Shown: positions 27,306-36,338 of the stretch, piece by piece | Layout: every line of letters starts with the position of its first letter | How positions within the stretch are numbered: position 1 is the stretch's first letter | Assembly: GCF_019710475.1 (NCBI RefSeq) | Contig: NZ_JAJFAX010000001.1 | Location: 434,001 to 498,000 of the forward strand | DNA: 64,000 nucleotides | Reading direction: 5' to 3' | Source of the DNA: Glycomyces sp. TRM65418 | GTDB taxonomy: Bacteria; Actinomycetota; Actinomycetes; Mycobacteriales; Micromonosporaceae | Notes under the pieces: generated by a model | The model's input: only the letters and a program-made list of their open reading frames with translations | Databases searched by the model: none | What the model was told of the DNA's origin: nothing | Made by a program: the position numbers and the translations under genes

Positions 27306-28508
27306 TCAGCTCGCGGGCACCTCGCGGTCCGCGATCACCTTCTCGTAGGCCTTCAGGGTCTCGGCCCCGATCGCGTCCCACGAGTACCGGGCGCAGGCCC
27401 GCTCCCGGCCCGCGAGGCCGCGGCGCTTCCGCAGCTCCTCGTCGTGCAGGTACGGCCGGATCGCGTCCGCCACCGCCACCGGGTCGTTCTCGTGGACCAG
27501 CGTCCCGGTCACGCCGTCCTCCACGGTGTCCTTCATGCCGCCGACCGCCGACGCGACCACCGGCACGCCGCAGGCCATCGCCTCCAGCGGGACGATCCCG
27601 AACGGCTCGTACCACGGGGTGCACACCACGACGTCGCTCGCGCGGTACAGCGCGGGCATCGCGTCGTGGAGCACCTTCCCGGGCATGAGCACCCGGTCGG
27701 CCACGCCGCACTCCTCGGCGACCCAGCGCAGCCGCGCCGCCTCGGGGTCCGCCTCCACCGGGCCCTCGGCCGGTCCCCCGGCGATCACCAGCTCGGTGTC
27801 GCGCAGGTGTCGCAAGGCGGCGATCACGGTGTCGACGCCCTTGCGCCGCACGAGCCTGCCGGCCACGAGCAGCCGCGGCAACCCGTCCCGGCCCGCCGCG
27901 GGACCGAACGGGTTGAAGTAGTCCAGGTCCACCCCGCAGGGGATCACCGCGCACTTGTCCTCGGGGACGCCCATGGCGGCCAGCTCGGCCACCTCGTCCT
28001 CGCAGGTCGCCACGATCCCCGCGCAGGCCGCCCCGATCTCGCGCTCGACGGCGATCCGCTCGGGCGGGCTCGTGTCGGCCGCGCCCTGGTAGCGCCGCTT
28101 CACCGTGCCGAGCGCGTGGTACGTCTGCACCACCGGCACGTCCAGCGGCTGGGCGGCGCGCAGCGACGCCAGGCCCGACATCCAGAAGTGCGCGTGCACG
28201 ACGTCGGGCCGCTCGAGCCCCCAGGTCTCCCCCAGGCGCTTGGCGAACCGCTTCATGTACGGCGGCAGCTGGTCCTTCGGGACCGGCTCGGCCGGCCCGG
28301 CGTCGACGTGGACGACGGCGTAGCCGTCCGCGGCGAGCACGACCGCCTCGATGTCGGGGCGGTCCCGCCGCGTGTAGACCGTGACCTCGTGGCCCTGCCG
28401 GACCAATGCCGCGGCGAGCTGGGCGACGTGGACGTTCTGCCCCCCGGCGTCCTCGCCCCCCATCTCGGCCAGCGGGCTGGCGTGCTCGGACACCATCGCG
28501 ATCCTCAT
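27306..28508 (-). CDS. Glycosyltransferase family 4
   Basis: Deduced 400 residues, GT-B fold. The N-terminal half begins RIAMVSEHASPLAEMGGEDA and GGQNVHVAQLA, typical of sucrose-phosphate-synthase/MshA-like GT4 enzymes. HAHFWMSG and VVQTYHALG mark the acceptor side. The C-terminal half has GRLVRRKGVDTVI and the retaining-GT4 motif EPFGIVPLEAMACGVPVVAS with the E-x7-E pair. It differs from MshA by context and probably adds a hexose to the glycan made by the block. Followed on the same strand, 17 nt downstream of another transferase-like gene. Confidence 0.9.
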   Translation of the reverse strand: MRIAMVSEHASPLAEMGGEDAGGQNVHVAQLAAALVRQGHEVTVYTRRDRPDIEAVVLAADGYAVVHVDAGPAEPVPKDQLPPYMKRFAKRLGETWGLERPDVVHAHFWMSGLASLRAAQPLDVPVVQTYHALGTVKRRYQGAADTSPPERIAVEREIGAACAGIVATCEDEVAELAAMGVPEDKCAVIPCGVDLDYFNPFGPAAGRDGLPRLLVAGRLVRRKGVDTVIAALRHLRDTELVIAGGPAEGPVEADPEAARLRWVAEECGVADRVLMPGKVLHDAMPALYRASDVVVCTPWYEPFGIVPLEAMACGVPVVASAVGGMKDTVEDGVTGTLVHENDPVAVADAIRPYLHDEELRKRRGLAGRERACARYSWDAIGAETLKAYEKVIADREVPAS

Positions 28509-28525
28509 GTCGCCTCCGTTCGCGT

Positions 28526-29557
28526 TCAGGACGTGGCACGCGCCAGGAGCGCGTCCCACCGCCGCAGGAAATCCTCGAGTCCGAAATGGATGCTTGCGTA
28601 CTCGCGGGCCGCCGCGCCCGCCTCGCGCGCCTCGCCGGGGTCGGCGACGAGCTTGGCGACCCGGTCGACGAGCTCGTCGACGTCCGCCGAGACCGCGCCG
28701 ACCTCCGGAGGCAGGGTCGCGGCGGCGGTGCTCGCGACGACGGCGACGGGCATGCCCAGGTGCATGGCCTCCACGAGGGAGAGCCCCAGGGAGGTCCAGC
28801 GGGCCGGGTGGATGTAGACGCGGCGGCGGGCCATCGCCCGGTGCAGCTCGCCCATCGGCAGGTCGGGTCCGCCGAGCAGCTCGTGCCGCGACGGGCCGGT
28901 CTCCAGCCGCAGCTCCGCGGCCTTGATGCCGAAGACGTCCACGGGCGCGGCGGCGCAGAACGCAGGGAGCAGGTCCGCCCCGGCGGCCCGGCCGCGGCGC
29001 ACGGGTTCGTTGACGACGGCGACCGCGCGCGGCAGGTCGCCGAGGTAGCGCTGCCCCGGGTCGGGGATGCCGTGACCGATGACGGTGGTGGGCGCGGTGC
29101 CGCAGTCCCACATGAGCCGGTTGAAGTCGGTGACGTGGACGATCGGGATGTCGCGGCGGTCGGCGAGCGGGTGGCGGCTGACCGAAGCCCCGCCGGGCGG
29201 GGTGTTGTGCTCGACGTAGACGGCCGGGAGGTCGATGCCGGGACGGCGGCCGAGCCAGCGCTCGGTCAGCCGGATCTCCTCGACCCGCTGCAGGACCACG
29301 ACGTCCACGGCGGTCCCGGGAAGTTCGTCGACCGGGACGTCGCGGACGTTCTCGGGCCAGGCCCGCCCGGCGCGCCCGCGGCCCCATTGCCCGCCCTCGT
29401 TGAGCACCGGCAGCAGGTACTCGTGCCCGCCGCGCACGAACGCGTCGTGCCACGTGCCGTGCACGTGCCAGCACAGCACCCGCAGACGCCGGGGTCCCCC
29501 GGCCGGAAACGTCTCCTCCAGCATGGCGGGCAGGTACCCCGAAGCGACTCTCGCCAA
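28526..29557 (-). CDS. GT-B glycosyltransferase (GT4-like, divergent)
   Basis: Deduced 343 residues from a TTG at 29557, or 332 from ATG 29524 (RRLRVLCWHVHGTW follows the ATG and is where the fold starts, so the ATG may be the true start). AVYVEHNTPPGG and HVTDFNRLMWDC are acceptor-side segments. The donor side has RRRVYIHPARWTSLGLSLVEAMHLGM with the EAM motif of GT4. Residues that normally contact the donor sugar are less conserved than in the neighbouring GT4. It lies 17 nt upstream of the GT4 gene, so the two form an operon. Confidence 0.82.
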   Translation of the reverse strand: MARVASGYLPAMLEETFPAGGPRRLRVLCWHVHGTWHDAFVRGGHEYLLPVLNEGGQWGRGRAGRAWPENVRDVPVDELPGTAVDVVVLQRVEEIRLTERWLGRRPGIDLPAVYVEHNTPPGGASVSRHPLADRRDIPIVHVTDFNRLMWDCGTAPTTVIGHGIPDPGQRYLGDLPRAVAVVNEPVRRGRAAGADLLPAFCAAAPVDVFGIKAAELRLETGPSRHELLGGPDLPMGELHRAMARRRVYIHPARWTSLGLSLVEAMHLGMPVAVVASTAAATLPPEVGAVSADVDELVDRVAKLVADPGEAREAGAAAREYASIHFGLEDFLRRWDALLARATS

Positions 29558-29618
29558 TCACCGTCGAACGAGAGGCCCTGCCGCGCAATCGGTGAGAACG
29601 GGCCGATACGCAGTGCGC

Positions 29619-30287
29619 CTAGTCGATCACGCGTGCGATCGAGAGGCCGTCGTAGCCCTTGACGCCGACGGTCTGCATGACGGTGCCCTCCAGGCGCGGG
29701 TGGGCCGCGACCTTCTCCAGATACGAGCGCACGCCCTGCACGTTCGGGTCCCGGCTGAGCCCGTCGGCCACGGCCCCGCCGCGCACCACGTTGTCGGCGA
29801 CGATGAGGCCGCCGGGCCGGGTCAGCTTGAGCGCCCAGTCCAGGTAATCGGGGTAGCCGCCCTTGTCGGCGTCGATGAAGACCATGTCGAACGGCTCGAC
29901 GCCCTCGGCGGCGAGCGCCGGCAGGCTCTCGGCCGCGGCGCCGACGCGGATCTCCACGGTGCCCACGAGGCCGGCGCGGGCGATGTTGCCGCTGGCGACC
30001 TCGGCGTGCCGGGGGCTGTACTCCAGGCTCACGAGGTGCCCGTCCGCGGGCAGGGCCCGCGCCATCCAGATCGCGCTGTAACCGCCGAGCGTGCCGATCT
30101 CCAGGATGCGGCGCGCCCCCAGCACCTTCGCCAGGAGATGGAGGAACTTCCCCGTCGCAGGGGAGATCGAGATCGGCGGCAGGCCGGCCCGCTGGGCCGC
30201 GGCGGTCGCCTCGGCGAGGGTGTCGTCCTCGCCGACGATCAGCGATCCGAGGAACGCGTCGACTTCGCTCCACTGCGACTGGCCCAT
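29619..30287 (-). CDS. SAM-dependent O-methyltransferase (family 3)
   Basis: Deduced 222 residues; catechol/caffeoyl-CoA O-methyltransferase class. SAM site ILEIGTLGGYSAIWMARALP, metal-binding FIDADKGGYPDYLDWAL and LIVADNVVRGG. ATG 30287 is chosen with AAGGGG a few nt upstream; a longer frame adds 13 unlikely residues. It lies 61 nt upstream of the glycosyltransferase gene on the same strand, so it may methylate the glycan, but family-3 enzymes usually act on catechols or hydroxamates. The link is therefore weak. Confidence 0.88.
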   Translation of the reverse strand: MGQSQWSEVDAFLGSLIVGEDDTLAEATAAAQRAGLPPISISPATGKFLHLLAKVLGARRILEIGTLGGYSAIWMARALPADGHLVSLEYSPRHAEVASGNIARAGLVGTVEIRVGAAAESLPALAAEGVEPFDMVFIDADKGGYPDYLDWALKLTRPGGLIVADNVVRGGAVADGLSRDPNVQGVRSYLEKVAAHPRLEGTVMQTVGVKGYDGLSIARVID

Positions 30288-30689
30288 TTGCTCGCCCCTT
30301 CCAAGGAGTCGGAGAACATCGGTCAAACGCTATCACCGCGGTGCCACGGGGCTCACTCCGATAAAGTCCGGCATTCGTGACGAGGCGCTCGTGCGCATTG
30401 TCGGTTTGCCGGAGTGAGCGGCGGGGAATGGTACCGCTAACGAGTGAAGAACGTTGTTGTAATTACGACTTGGACGCAGGATCGCCGATGGCCTTTTGTC
30501 GGATTTTGCCCCTGAATCAGCTGAACGCGCCGGGCTCGGTCTTGCCGATCTTCGTACGGTGCAAGGGCTTGAATGATAGACCTGAATCACGACTTGTTCA
30601 CCGCCGAGACGCCGGACCTCCGGTGCGGCGGCGGACCGGAACGACGGCCGACTTCGGGGGGAGCCGGTCGCAGACTGGGGGGTAACGCT
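30288..30689. other. Long 5' region of the ssgB-like gene
   Basis: About 400 nt without a convincing gene and less GC-rich than its surroundings. A 9-bp direct repeat CCTGAATCA is at 30511-30519 and 30581-30589, 70 bp apart (about seven helical turns). TTCGTA (30551-30556) lies 17 bp upstream of TGATAG (30574-30579), a weak promoter candidate. The region probably carries the developmental control of ssgB and the promoter of the O-methyltransferase. Confidence 0.4.
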
Positions 30690-31124
30690 ATGAGCATGGC
30701 ACGAGCGGCGACAGTCGACATCGGCACCACCATGCGGCTCGTCGCGCCCGATTTCGCGACGGTGAGTGTGCGCGCGAGTCTGCGATACGACCCGGACGAC
30801 CCGTACGCGGTCTGCGTCATGTTCCACCCCGACGGCACCGACGCCGACCAGGTGGCCTGGTCCTTCTCGCGGGAGCTCCTCGCCAAAGGACTCGAGGAGC
30901 CCACCGGCATCGGCGACGTGCGCGTATGGCCCTGGACGACCCCCCGGGGCGAGTCGGTGGCGCTCGCGCTGTCCTCTCCGGACGGGAACGCGCTGTTCGA
31001 GATCAACCGCGGCGTCGTGCAGCGGTTCCTCCGCCGCGCCTACAGCCTGGTGCCGCGCGGCCGCGAATCGGGCTACGTCGACATGGACACGACCCTCACC
31101 AAGCTCCTCGCCGGCGGCGTCTGA
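30690..31124 (+). CDS. ssgB: SsgA/SsgB-family sporulation and cell division protein
   Basis: Deduced 144 residues. Recognised by the family pattern SLRYDPDDPYAVCVMFHPDG, FSRELLAKGLEEPTGIGDVR and VALALSSPDGNALFEI. SsgB-like proteins of Streptomyces recruit FtsZ to future septum sites during sporulation; they are confined to morphologically complex actinomycetes. Length and the conserved VRVWPW segment fit SsgB more than the other paralogues. A run of G (about 30676-30682) precedes ATG 30690; ATG 30696 is also possible. Monocistronic, with a terminator behind. Confidence 0.9.
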   Translation: MSMARAATVDIGTTMRLVAPDFATVSVRASLRYDPDDPYAVCVMFHPDGTDADQVAWSFSRELLAKGLEEPTGIGDVRVWPWTTPRGESVALALSSPDGNALFEINRGVVQRFLRRAYSLVPRGRESGYVDMDTTLTKLLAGGV

Positions 31125-31151
31125 CACGCCGACCTCCCAGGCGAACGAAGG

Positions 31152-31179
31152 GGCGGACCGGATGATCCGGTCCGCCTTT
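31152..31179 (+). terminator. Terminator of ssgB
   Basis: Eleven-bp perfect arms (31152-31162, 31166-31176), TGA loop, followed by TTT. It is the most classical intrinsic terminator in this part. Confidence 0.8.
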
Positions 31180-31247
31180 CGCGTGCTCGGCGGGACCCGT
31201 CGGGTCCGGGGACCGCGACCGGAGCGGCGCCGGCCGGACTCGGACAC

Positions 31248-31265
31248 GAGGGGCGCGGGCCCCTC
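31248..31265 (-). terminator. Hairpin after ackA
   Basis: Seven-bp arms (31248-31254, 31259-31265) with a GCGG loop, 9 nt past the ackA stop. Confidence 0.5.
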
Positions 31266-31273
31266 GGCCGGGG

Positions 31274-32458
31274 TCAGCTGCGCAGGAGCGCCGCGGTCTG
31301 GCCCGCGATCTCGCCCTCTTCATTGGTCGGAACGACCATCACCGTGATCGGCGAGTCCGGCGTCGAGATGATGGGGCCGCCCGCCGCGTTCGCGGCCTCG
31401 TCGAGCTGCACGCCGAGCGCCACGAGCGAACCGAGCGCGCCCGCGCGCACCTCGGCGCTGTTCTCCCCCACGCCGGCGGTGAACGCGATCGCGTCCGCCC
31501 CGCCGAGCGCGGCGATGTACGAGCCGATGTACTTGCGGATGCGGTAGCAGTAGATCTCCAGCGCGGTCTGCGCCGCCCGGTCCCCCGCCGCCGCGGCCGC
31601 CTCGATCGCGCGCATGTCGATCTGCCCGGTCAGGGCGTACATCCCCGACTCCTTGTTCAGCGCCGTGTCCAGGTCGGCGAAGGAGGCGCCGGTCCGGCGG
31701 TGCATGTGGAAGACGATCGCCGGGTCGATGTCGCCCGAGCGGGTCCCCATCACGAGGCCTTCGAGCGGGGTCAGGCCCATCGAGGTGTCGATCGAGCGGC
31801 CGCGCTCGACGGCGGTCACGGACGCGCCGTTGCCGAGGTGCGCGACGATCACGTTGACCTCTTTGGGGCTCCTGCCGAGCATCTCGGCGGCCTTGCGGGA
31901 GACGTACGCGTGCGAGGTCCCGTGGAAGCCGTAGCGGCGCACCCCGTGGTCCTCGCGCCAGGAGGCGGGCACCGCGTACAGGTGCGCCCGCTCGGGCACC
32001 GTCGCGTGGAACGCGGTGTCGAACACGGCCACCTGCGGGAGCTTCGGGAAGAGCTTGCGGGCGACCCGGATGCCTTCGAGGTTCGCCGGGTTGTGCAGGG
32101 GCGCGAGCGCCGAGAGGTCCTCGATGGCCTGCTCGACCTCGTCGTCCACGATCACCGGCTGCACGAACCGCTCGCCGCCGTGCACGACCCGGTGGGCGAC
32201 GGCGATGAGCCCCGTCGTCGACAGCGGCGTCCCGTGCTCCTCGAACGCGGCGACCATCGCCTCGAGTCCGGCCGCGTGGTCGGCGAGGCGCCCTTCGCGC
32301 TCGTGCCGCTCGCCCGCGTGCCGGTGGGTGAGGAGCGACGCCGACTGCCCGATGCGCTCGATCAGGCCCGAGGTCGACGCCTCCATGGTGTCGCCGTCGA
32401 CCAGCTGGTACTTGATCGACGAGGACCCGGAGTTGATCACCAGGACCGGTGCGCTCAT
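31274..32458 (-). CDS. ackA: Acetate kinase
   Basis: Interconverts acetyl phosphate plus ADP and acetate plus ATP, in the cytosol. 394 residues, the normal length. N-terminal LVINSGSSSIKYQLVDGDTM (phosphate 1 region), HRVVHGGERF, VFDTAFHATVPERAHLYAVP and the C-terminal ITVMVVPTNEEGEIA are family signatures. Lies 27 nt downstream of pta, forming the usual pta-ackA operon; the phosphoketolase at 42181 is another source of its substrate. Confidence 0.97.
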   Translation of the reverse strand: MSAPVLVINSGSSSIKYQLVDGDTMEASTSGLIERIGQSASLLTHRHAGERHEREGRLADHAAGLEAMVAAFEEHGTPLSTTGLIAVAHRVVHGGERFVQPVIVDDEVEQAIEDLSALAPLHNPANLEGIRVARKLFPKLPQVAVFDTAFHATVPERAHLYAVPASWREDHGVRRYGFHGTSHAYVSRKAAEMLGRSPKEVNVIVAHLGNGASVTAVERGRSIDTSMGLTPLEGLVMGTRSGDIDPAIVFHMHRRTGASFADLDTALNKESGMYALTGQIDMRAIEAAAAAGDRAAQTALEIYCYRIRKYIGSYIAALGGADAIAFTAGVGENSAEVRAGALGSLVALGVQLDEAANAAGGPIISTPDSPITVMVVPTNEEGEIAGQTAALLRS

Positions 32459-32485
32459 GGAACTTCCCTTCGGTGCCGGGCTCGG

Positions 32486-34585
32486 CTAGGCGGTCTGGCT
32501 CGCCTGGATGGCGGTCAGGGCGACGGTGTTGACGATGTCGGGCACGGTCGCGCCCCGCGACAGGTCGTTCACGGGCTTGCGCAGGCCCTGGAGCACCGGC
32601 CCCACGGCGATCGCCCCGGCGGAGCGCTGCACGGCCTTGTACAGGTTGTTGCCGGTGTTCAGGTCGGGGACGATGAAGACCGTCGCCTTCCCGGCCACCT
32701 GCGACTCCGGCAGCTTCGTGCCCGCGACGCCGGCGTCGGCGGCGGCGTCGTACTGGATCGGCCCCTCCACCGGGAGGTCCGGCCGGCGGGACCGGACGAT
32801 CTCGGTGGCCGCCCGGACCTTGTCCACGGCTTCGCCGTGGCCCGAGGTGCCGGTGGAGTAGGAGAGCATCGCCACGCGCGGTTCGACGCCGAACTCGGTG
32901 GCGGTGTCAGCAGAGGATAGCGCGATGTCGGCGAGCTGCTCGGCATCGGGGTTCGGGTTCACCGCGCAGTCGCCGTAGACGAGGACGCGGTCCTCCAGGC
33001 ACATGAAGAACACCGAGGAGACCACGGCCACTTCGGGTTTGGTCTTGATGATCTCGAAGGAGGGCCGGATGGTGTGGGCGGTGGTGTGCACCGCGCCGGA
33101 GACCATGCCGTCGGCCATGCCCGTGTGGACCATCATGGTGCCGAAATAGGACACGTCCGCCACGGTGTCGTAGGCCTGGTCCGCGGTGACGCCCTTGTGG
33201 GCGCGCAGCTGCGCGTACTCCTTCGCGAAGCGCTCGCGGATCTCGTGGTCGCCCGGGTTGAGGACGGCGGTCCCGCCGAGGTCGACGCCCAGTTGCGCGG
33301 CCTGCGAACGGATCTCGGACTCCTCGCCGAGGAGGGTCAGGCGGGCGACGTCGCGCCGCATGAGGATCTCGGCGGCCTTGAGGATGCGCGGCTCGGTGCC
33401 CTCGGGCAGCACGATGTGCTTGTCGAGGGACTTCGCGCGCCCGATCATGGCGTGCTCGAACATGATCGGCGTGACCACGGTGGGCTTGGCGAGGGCGAGC
33501 CGGTCGAGGAGGTCGTCGCCGTCCACGCCCGCGGCGAAGCCTTCGAGCGCCCGGGTGATCTTGCGCTGGCCGCCCGAGGCGAGCGAGCCGGACACGTCGC
33601 CGACGAGGTTGGCCATGTCGAAGGTGTCGTGCTGCACCAAGGCGATCGGCAGGCGCGAGTCGAGCCCCGCGACGATGTCGAGGATCTGCGGCTCGGGCCG
33701 GATGCCGCCGGTGAGGAACACCGCGGAGAGGCTCGGCGTGCCCTCGGCCTGGTGGGCGGCGAGGAGTCCGAGGAGGACCTCGGAGCGGTCGCCGGGGAGG
33801 ATCACGGCCTTGTCGTCGGCGAGTCGGGTGAGGAGGTTCGGGAGGGTCATCGCGGCGACGACCACGTCGCCGACGGTGCGGGTGAAGACCTCGGGGTCGC
33901 CGGAGATGAGCGTGGCGTCGGCGGCGTCGATGAGCTCGCCGACCGTGGGGGCCTCGATCATCGGGTCCTCGACGATGACGCCGGTGCCGGGGTGGGCGGC
34001 CTTGACGAGCTCGGCGTCGGCGGCGTCGACGCGGTTGACGATGGTGCCGAGCACGGTCGCGTGGTCGGCTTCGGCCTGGGCGACGCCGAAGCGCAGCGCC
34101 GCGGCGATGTCGGCGGGGGTCTTGCGGTAGCCGGTGATGACGAGCAGCATCGGCGCGGCGAGGTTCACGGCGATGCGGGTGTTGTAGGTGAACTCGACGG
34201 AGGCGCCCACATCGGAGTAGTCGGAGCCGACGACGAGCACGACGTCGTGGGCGTCGGCCAGCGCGTGGTAGCGCTCGACGATCTGGGTGAGCGCGGCGTC
34301 GGCGTCGGCGCGCACGTCCGAGTAGGTGACGCCGACCGAGGCCTCGTACGGGCTCGAGAGCCGGTACCGCTCGCGGAGCACGGCGATGACGGGGTCGCCC
34401 TGCGGCCGGGCGTCGGTGTGCAGGCCGCGGGGGTCGGGCGCCGGGCGGGCGTGCTCGTCGCGGACGATGGGGCGGAAGACGGCCACGGAGCCGGCGCGCC
34501 GGGTGAGCAGGTCCATGACGCCGACCGCTACGGCCGACTTGCCGCTGCCGGGGTCCAGACTGGCGAGATAGAGACTTTGAGCCAC
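32486..34585 (-). CDS. pta: Phosphate acetyltransferase (long form)
   Basis: Converts acetyl-CoA and phosphate to acetyl phosphate. 699 residues, the three-part type: a BioD-like P-loop N-terminal domain (LYLASLDPGSGKSAVAVGVM, then VAVFRPI), a DRTGG domain (about 215-330) and the catalytic PTA_PTB domain (about 370-695; MADGMVSGAVHTTAHTIRPS and the Ser-rich YSTGTSG). GTG 34585 is chosen because VAQSLYLASLD aligns with the start of related proteins and GGAG is just upstream; ATG 34603 is an alternative. First gene of the pta-ackA operon. Confidence 0.95.
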   Translation of the reverse strand: MAQSLYLASLDPGSGKSAVAVGVMDLLTRRAGSVAVFRPIVRDEHARPAPDPRGLHTDARPQGDPVIAVLRERYRLSSPYEASVGVTYSDVRADADAALTQIVERYHALADAHDVVLVVGSDYSDVGASVEFTYNTRIAVNLAAPMLLVITGYRKTPADIAAALRFGVAQAEADHATVLGTIVNRVDAADAELVKAAHPGTGVIVEDPMIEAPTVGELIDAADATLISGDPEVFTRTVGDVVVAAMTLPNLLTRLADDKAVILPGDRSEVLLGLLAAHQAEGTPSLSAVFLTGGIRPEPQILDIVAGLDSRLPIALVQHDTFDMANLVGDVSGSLASGGQRKITRALEGFAAGVDGDDLLDRLALAKPTVVTPIMFEHAMIGRAKSLDKHIVLPEGTEPRILKAAEILMRRDVARLTLLGEESEIRSQAAQLGVDLGGTAVLNPGDHEIRERFAKEYAQLRAHKGVTADQAYDTVADVSYFGTMMVHTGMADGMVSGAVHTTAHTIRPSFEIIKTKPEVAVVSSVFFMCLEDRVLVYGDCAVNPNPDAEQLADIALSSADTATEFGVEPRVAMLSYSTGTSGHGEAVDKVRAATEIVRSRRPDLPVEGPIQYDAAADAGVAGTKLPESQVAGKATVFIVPDLNTGNNLYKAVQRSAGAIAVGPVLQGLRKPVNDLSRGATVPDIVNTVALTAIQASQTA

Positions 34586-34907
34586 GGCTCCAACGCTATC
34601 CATCCTGTGTCTGCCGCGCAGCGGATCTGCGCGGCGGCTCACCTGTGAGCCGCGCCTGTGACCGAGCGGTCCCGGCCGGGCCGCCGGGACCGGGCGGGCG
34701 CGGCCACGGAGGCCGGTGCGGCCGCAGTCCTGGTGCAGGCTGCCGACGACCGTCCCCGACCCCCGCCCGCCCGCCCGGGGACCGTAGCCTCGATCCTCCC
34801 GCGCGGGTGCGACGAGAACCGGGCGGTGCGGCGCGCATGTCACCCGGACGTGTGCGGTGAGGCGTGGCCGGCGGCGCTCGCCGCAGGCCGCGCCCCGCCG
34901 CGCACCG
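34586..34907. other. Intergenic region between citrate synthase and pta, with two hairpins
   Basis: No gene is supported here. Two stem-loops lie at 34634-34653 (9-bp arms, CT loop) and 34668-34691 (8-bp arms, 8-nt loop). They probably end the leftward citrate synthase transcript. The pta promoter must lie between 34586 and about 34650; I see no strong -35/-10 pair. Confidence 0.5.
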
Positions 34908-36053
34908 TCATGCCGCGAAGCCGCCCTCGGGGACCGGCTGCGGCGGCGGGGCGCCGACGTAGCGGGCCCGCGGGCGGATGATCTTGGAGTCCCTGGCCTG
35001 CTCGAGGATGTTGGCGCTCCAGCCGACCACGCGGCTGGAGGTGAACGTGGGCGTGAACATCGGGCGCGGCACGCCCGCGAGCTCCATGACCACGCCCGCG
35101 TAGAACTCGACGTTCGTGTAGAGCTTGCGGTCGGGCTTGACCTCGGCGAGGATCTCGATCACGCGGCGCTCGACGGTCTTGGCGAAGTCCACGATGTCGC
35201 CGCCGAGTTCGTCGGCGACGTCGCGCAGGTGGAGCGAGCGCGGGTCGTCGGTCCGGTAGACGGCGTGGCCGAAGCCCATGATGCGCCGCCCGGCCTCCAG
35301 TTCCCCGCGGACCCAGGCGTCGATGTTCTCGGGCCCGCCGATCGCGTCGAGGGCGTCCAGCGCCCGGGAGGGCGCGCCGCCGTGGAGCGGCCCGGAGAGC
35401 GCCCCGACCGCGCCGACCAGGGCCGCGCCGAGGTCGGCGCCGGTGGAGGCGATGACGCGGGCGGTGAACGTGGAGGCGTTGAAGCCGTGGTCGACGGTGA
35501 GGATGAGGTAGTGCTCGACGGCGCGCGCGGCGGCCTCGGAGGGCACCTCGCCGGTCATCATGTACAGGTAGTTGGCCGCGTAGCCGAGGTCCTCGCGCGG
35601 GTCGAGCGGTTCGAGGCCCTGGCCGAGCCGCCACATCGCGGTGAGGATCGTGGGAGTGACGGCGCACGCGAAGAGGGCGTCGTCGGCGCGGGCGTCCTCG
35701 TCGATGTCGAGCACGGGCTTCATCGGCCGGGCCGCGCACGCGGCCGAGAGGGCGGTGCGCAGGGCGTCGAGCGGCGAGGCGCCGGTGAGGTGCGGCAGGA
35801 GTTCGCGCAGCTGCGGAGTGAGGGTCCGGTACGGGGCGGTCTGCGCCTTGAACTCCTCGAGCTGCGCGCGGGTGGGCAGCGCCGCACGGGTCATGAGGTA
35901 CCAGACCTGCTCGAAAGAACAATGCTGGGCGAGGTCTACGGCGCTGTACTGCCGATAGTGGTAGAAGCCCTCCTCGCCGCGGACGTCGCCGATCTCGGTG
36001 TCGGCGACGATGACGCGGTCCAGGCCTTTGGGGACTTCGATGAATTCGGTCAT
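34908..36053 (-). CDS. Citrate synthase / 2-methylcitrate synthase family
   Basis: Condenses acetyl-CoA (or propionyl-CoA) with oxaloacetate. Deduced 381 residues, the short type I form of Gram-positives. Catalytic His in SGPLHGGAPSRAL and GFGHAVYRTDDPR. The third catalytic position, usually an Asp, reads NVEFYAG with a Glu in the visible sequence; this needs an alignment. VDHGFNASTFTARVIAST is the typical central segment. Actinobacteria often have both citrate and methylcitrate synthases and sequence alone does not tell which this is. The location near pta-ackA and the glyoxylate genes supports a role in acetyl-CoA use. Confidence 0.93.
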   Translation of the reverse strand: MTEFIEVPKGLDRVIVADTEIGDVRGEEGFYHYRQYSAVDLAQHCSFEQVWYLMTRAALPTRAQLEEFKAQTAPYRTLTPQLRELLPHLTGASPLDALRTALSAACAARPMKPVLDIDEDARADDALFACAVTPTILTAMWRLGQGLEPLDPREDLGYAANYLYMMTGEVPSEAAARAVEHYLILTVDHGFNASTFTARVIASTGADLGAALVGAVGALSGPLHGGAPSRALDALDAIGGPENIDAWVRGELEAGRRIMGFGHAVYRTDDPRSLHLRDVADELGGDIVDFAKTVERRVIEILAEVKPDRKLYTNVEFYAGVVMELAGVPRPMFTPTFTSSRVVGWSANILEQARDSKIIRPRARYVGAPPPQPVPEGGFAA

Positions 36054-36338
36054 AAGGTACTCCTCGTCCGGCGCGCCTGTGGGCCGCCTCGTGACGTTTC
36101 CTGTCGAGTTCGCCGCTCCGGTTCGCTTGACAGCCTACGGGATTTCGTCCGGCCGGGGTTCGAACGCCCACCCGGGGAACCGCCGCCGGACGCCGGAGGT
36201 CACACTGGTGCGGAACCGATCCCTCGGGCGGGCCCGCCGTGAGACGGGCTCGGACGGCGATCGTCTCCCTGCCCGACAGCAGCGCACGCCCCCGCGAGCC
36301 GCCGGACTCCGACACTCCATGGCCCGCAGGCGATCGCG

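Noticed and set aside
27306..28508. MshA (mycothiol synthesis)
   Set aside because: The GT4 signature is similar but there is no mshB/C/D neighbour, and the adjacent glycosyltransferase and heptose genes suggest a glycan role. It cannot be excluded by sequence reading alone.
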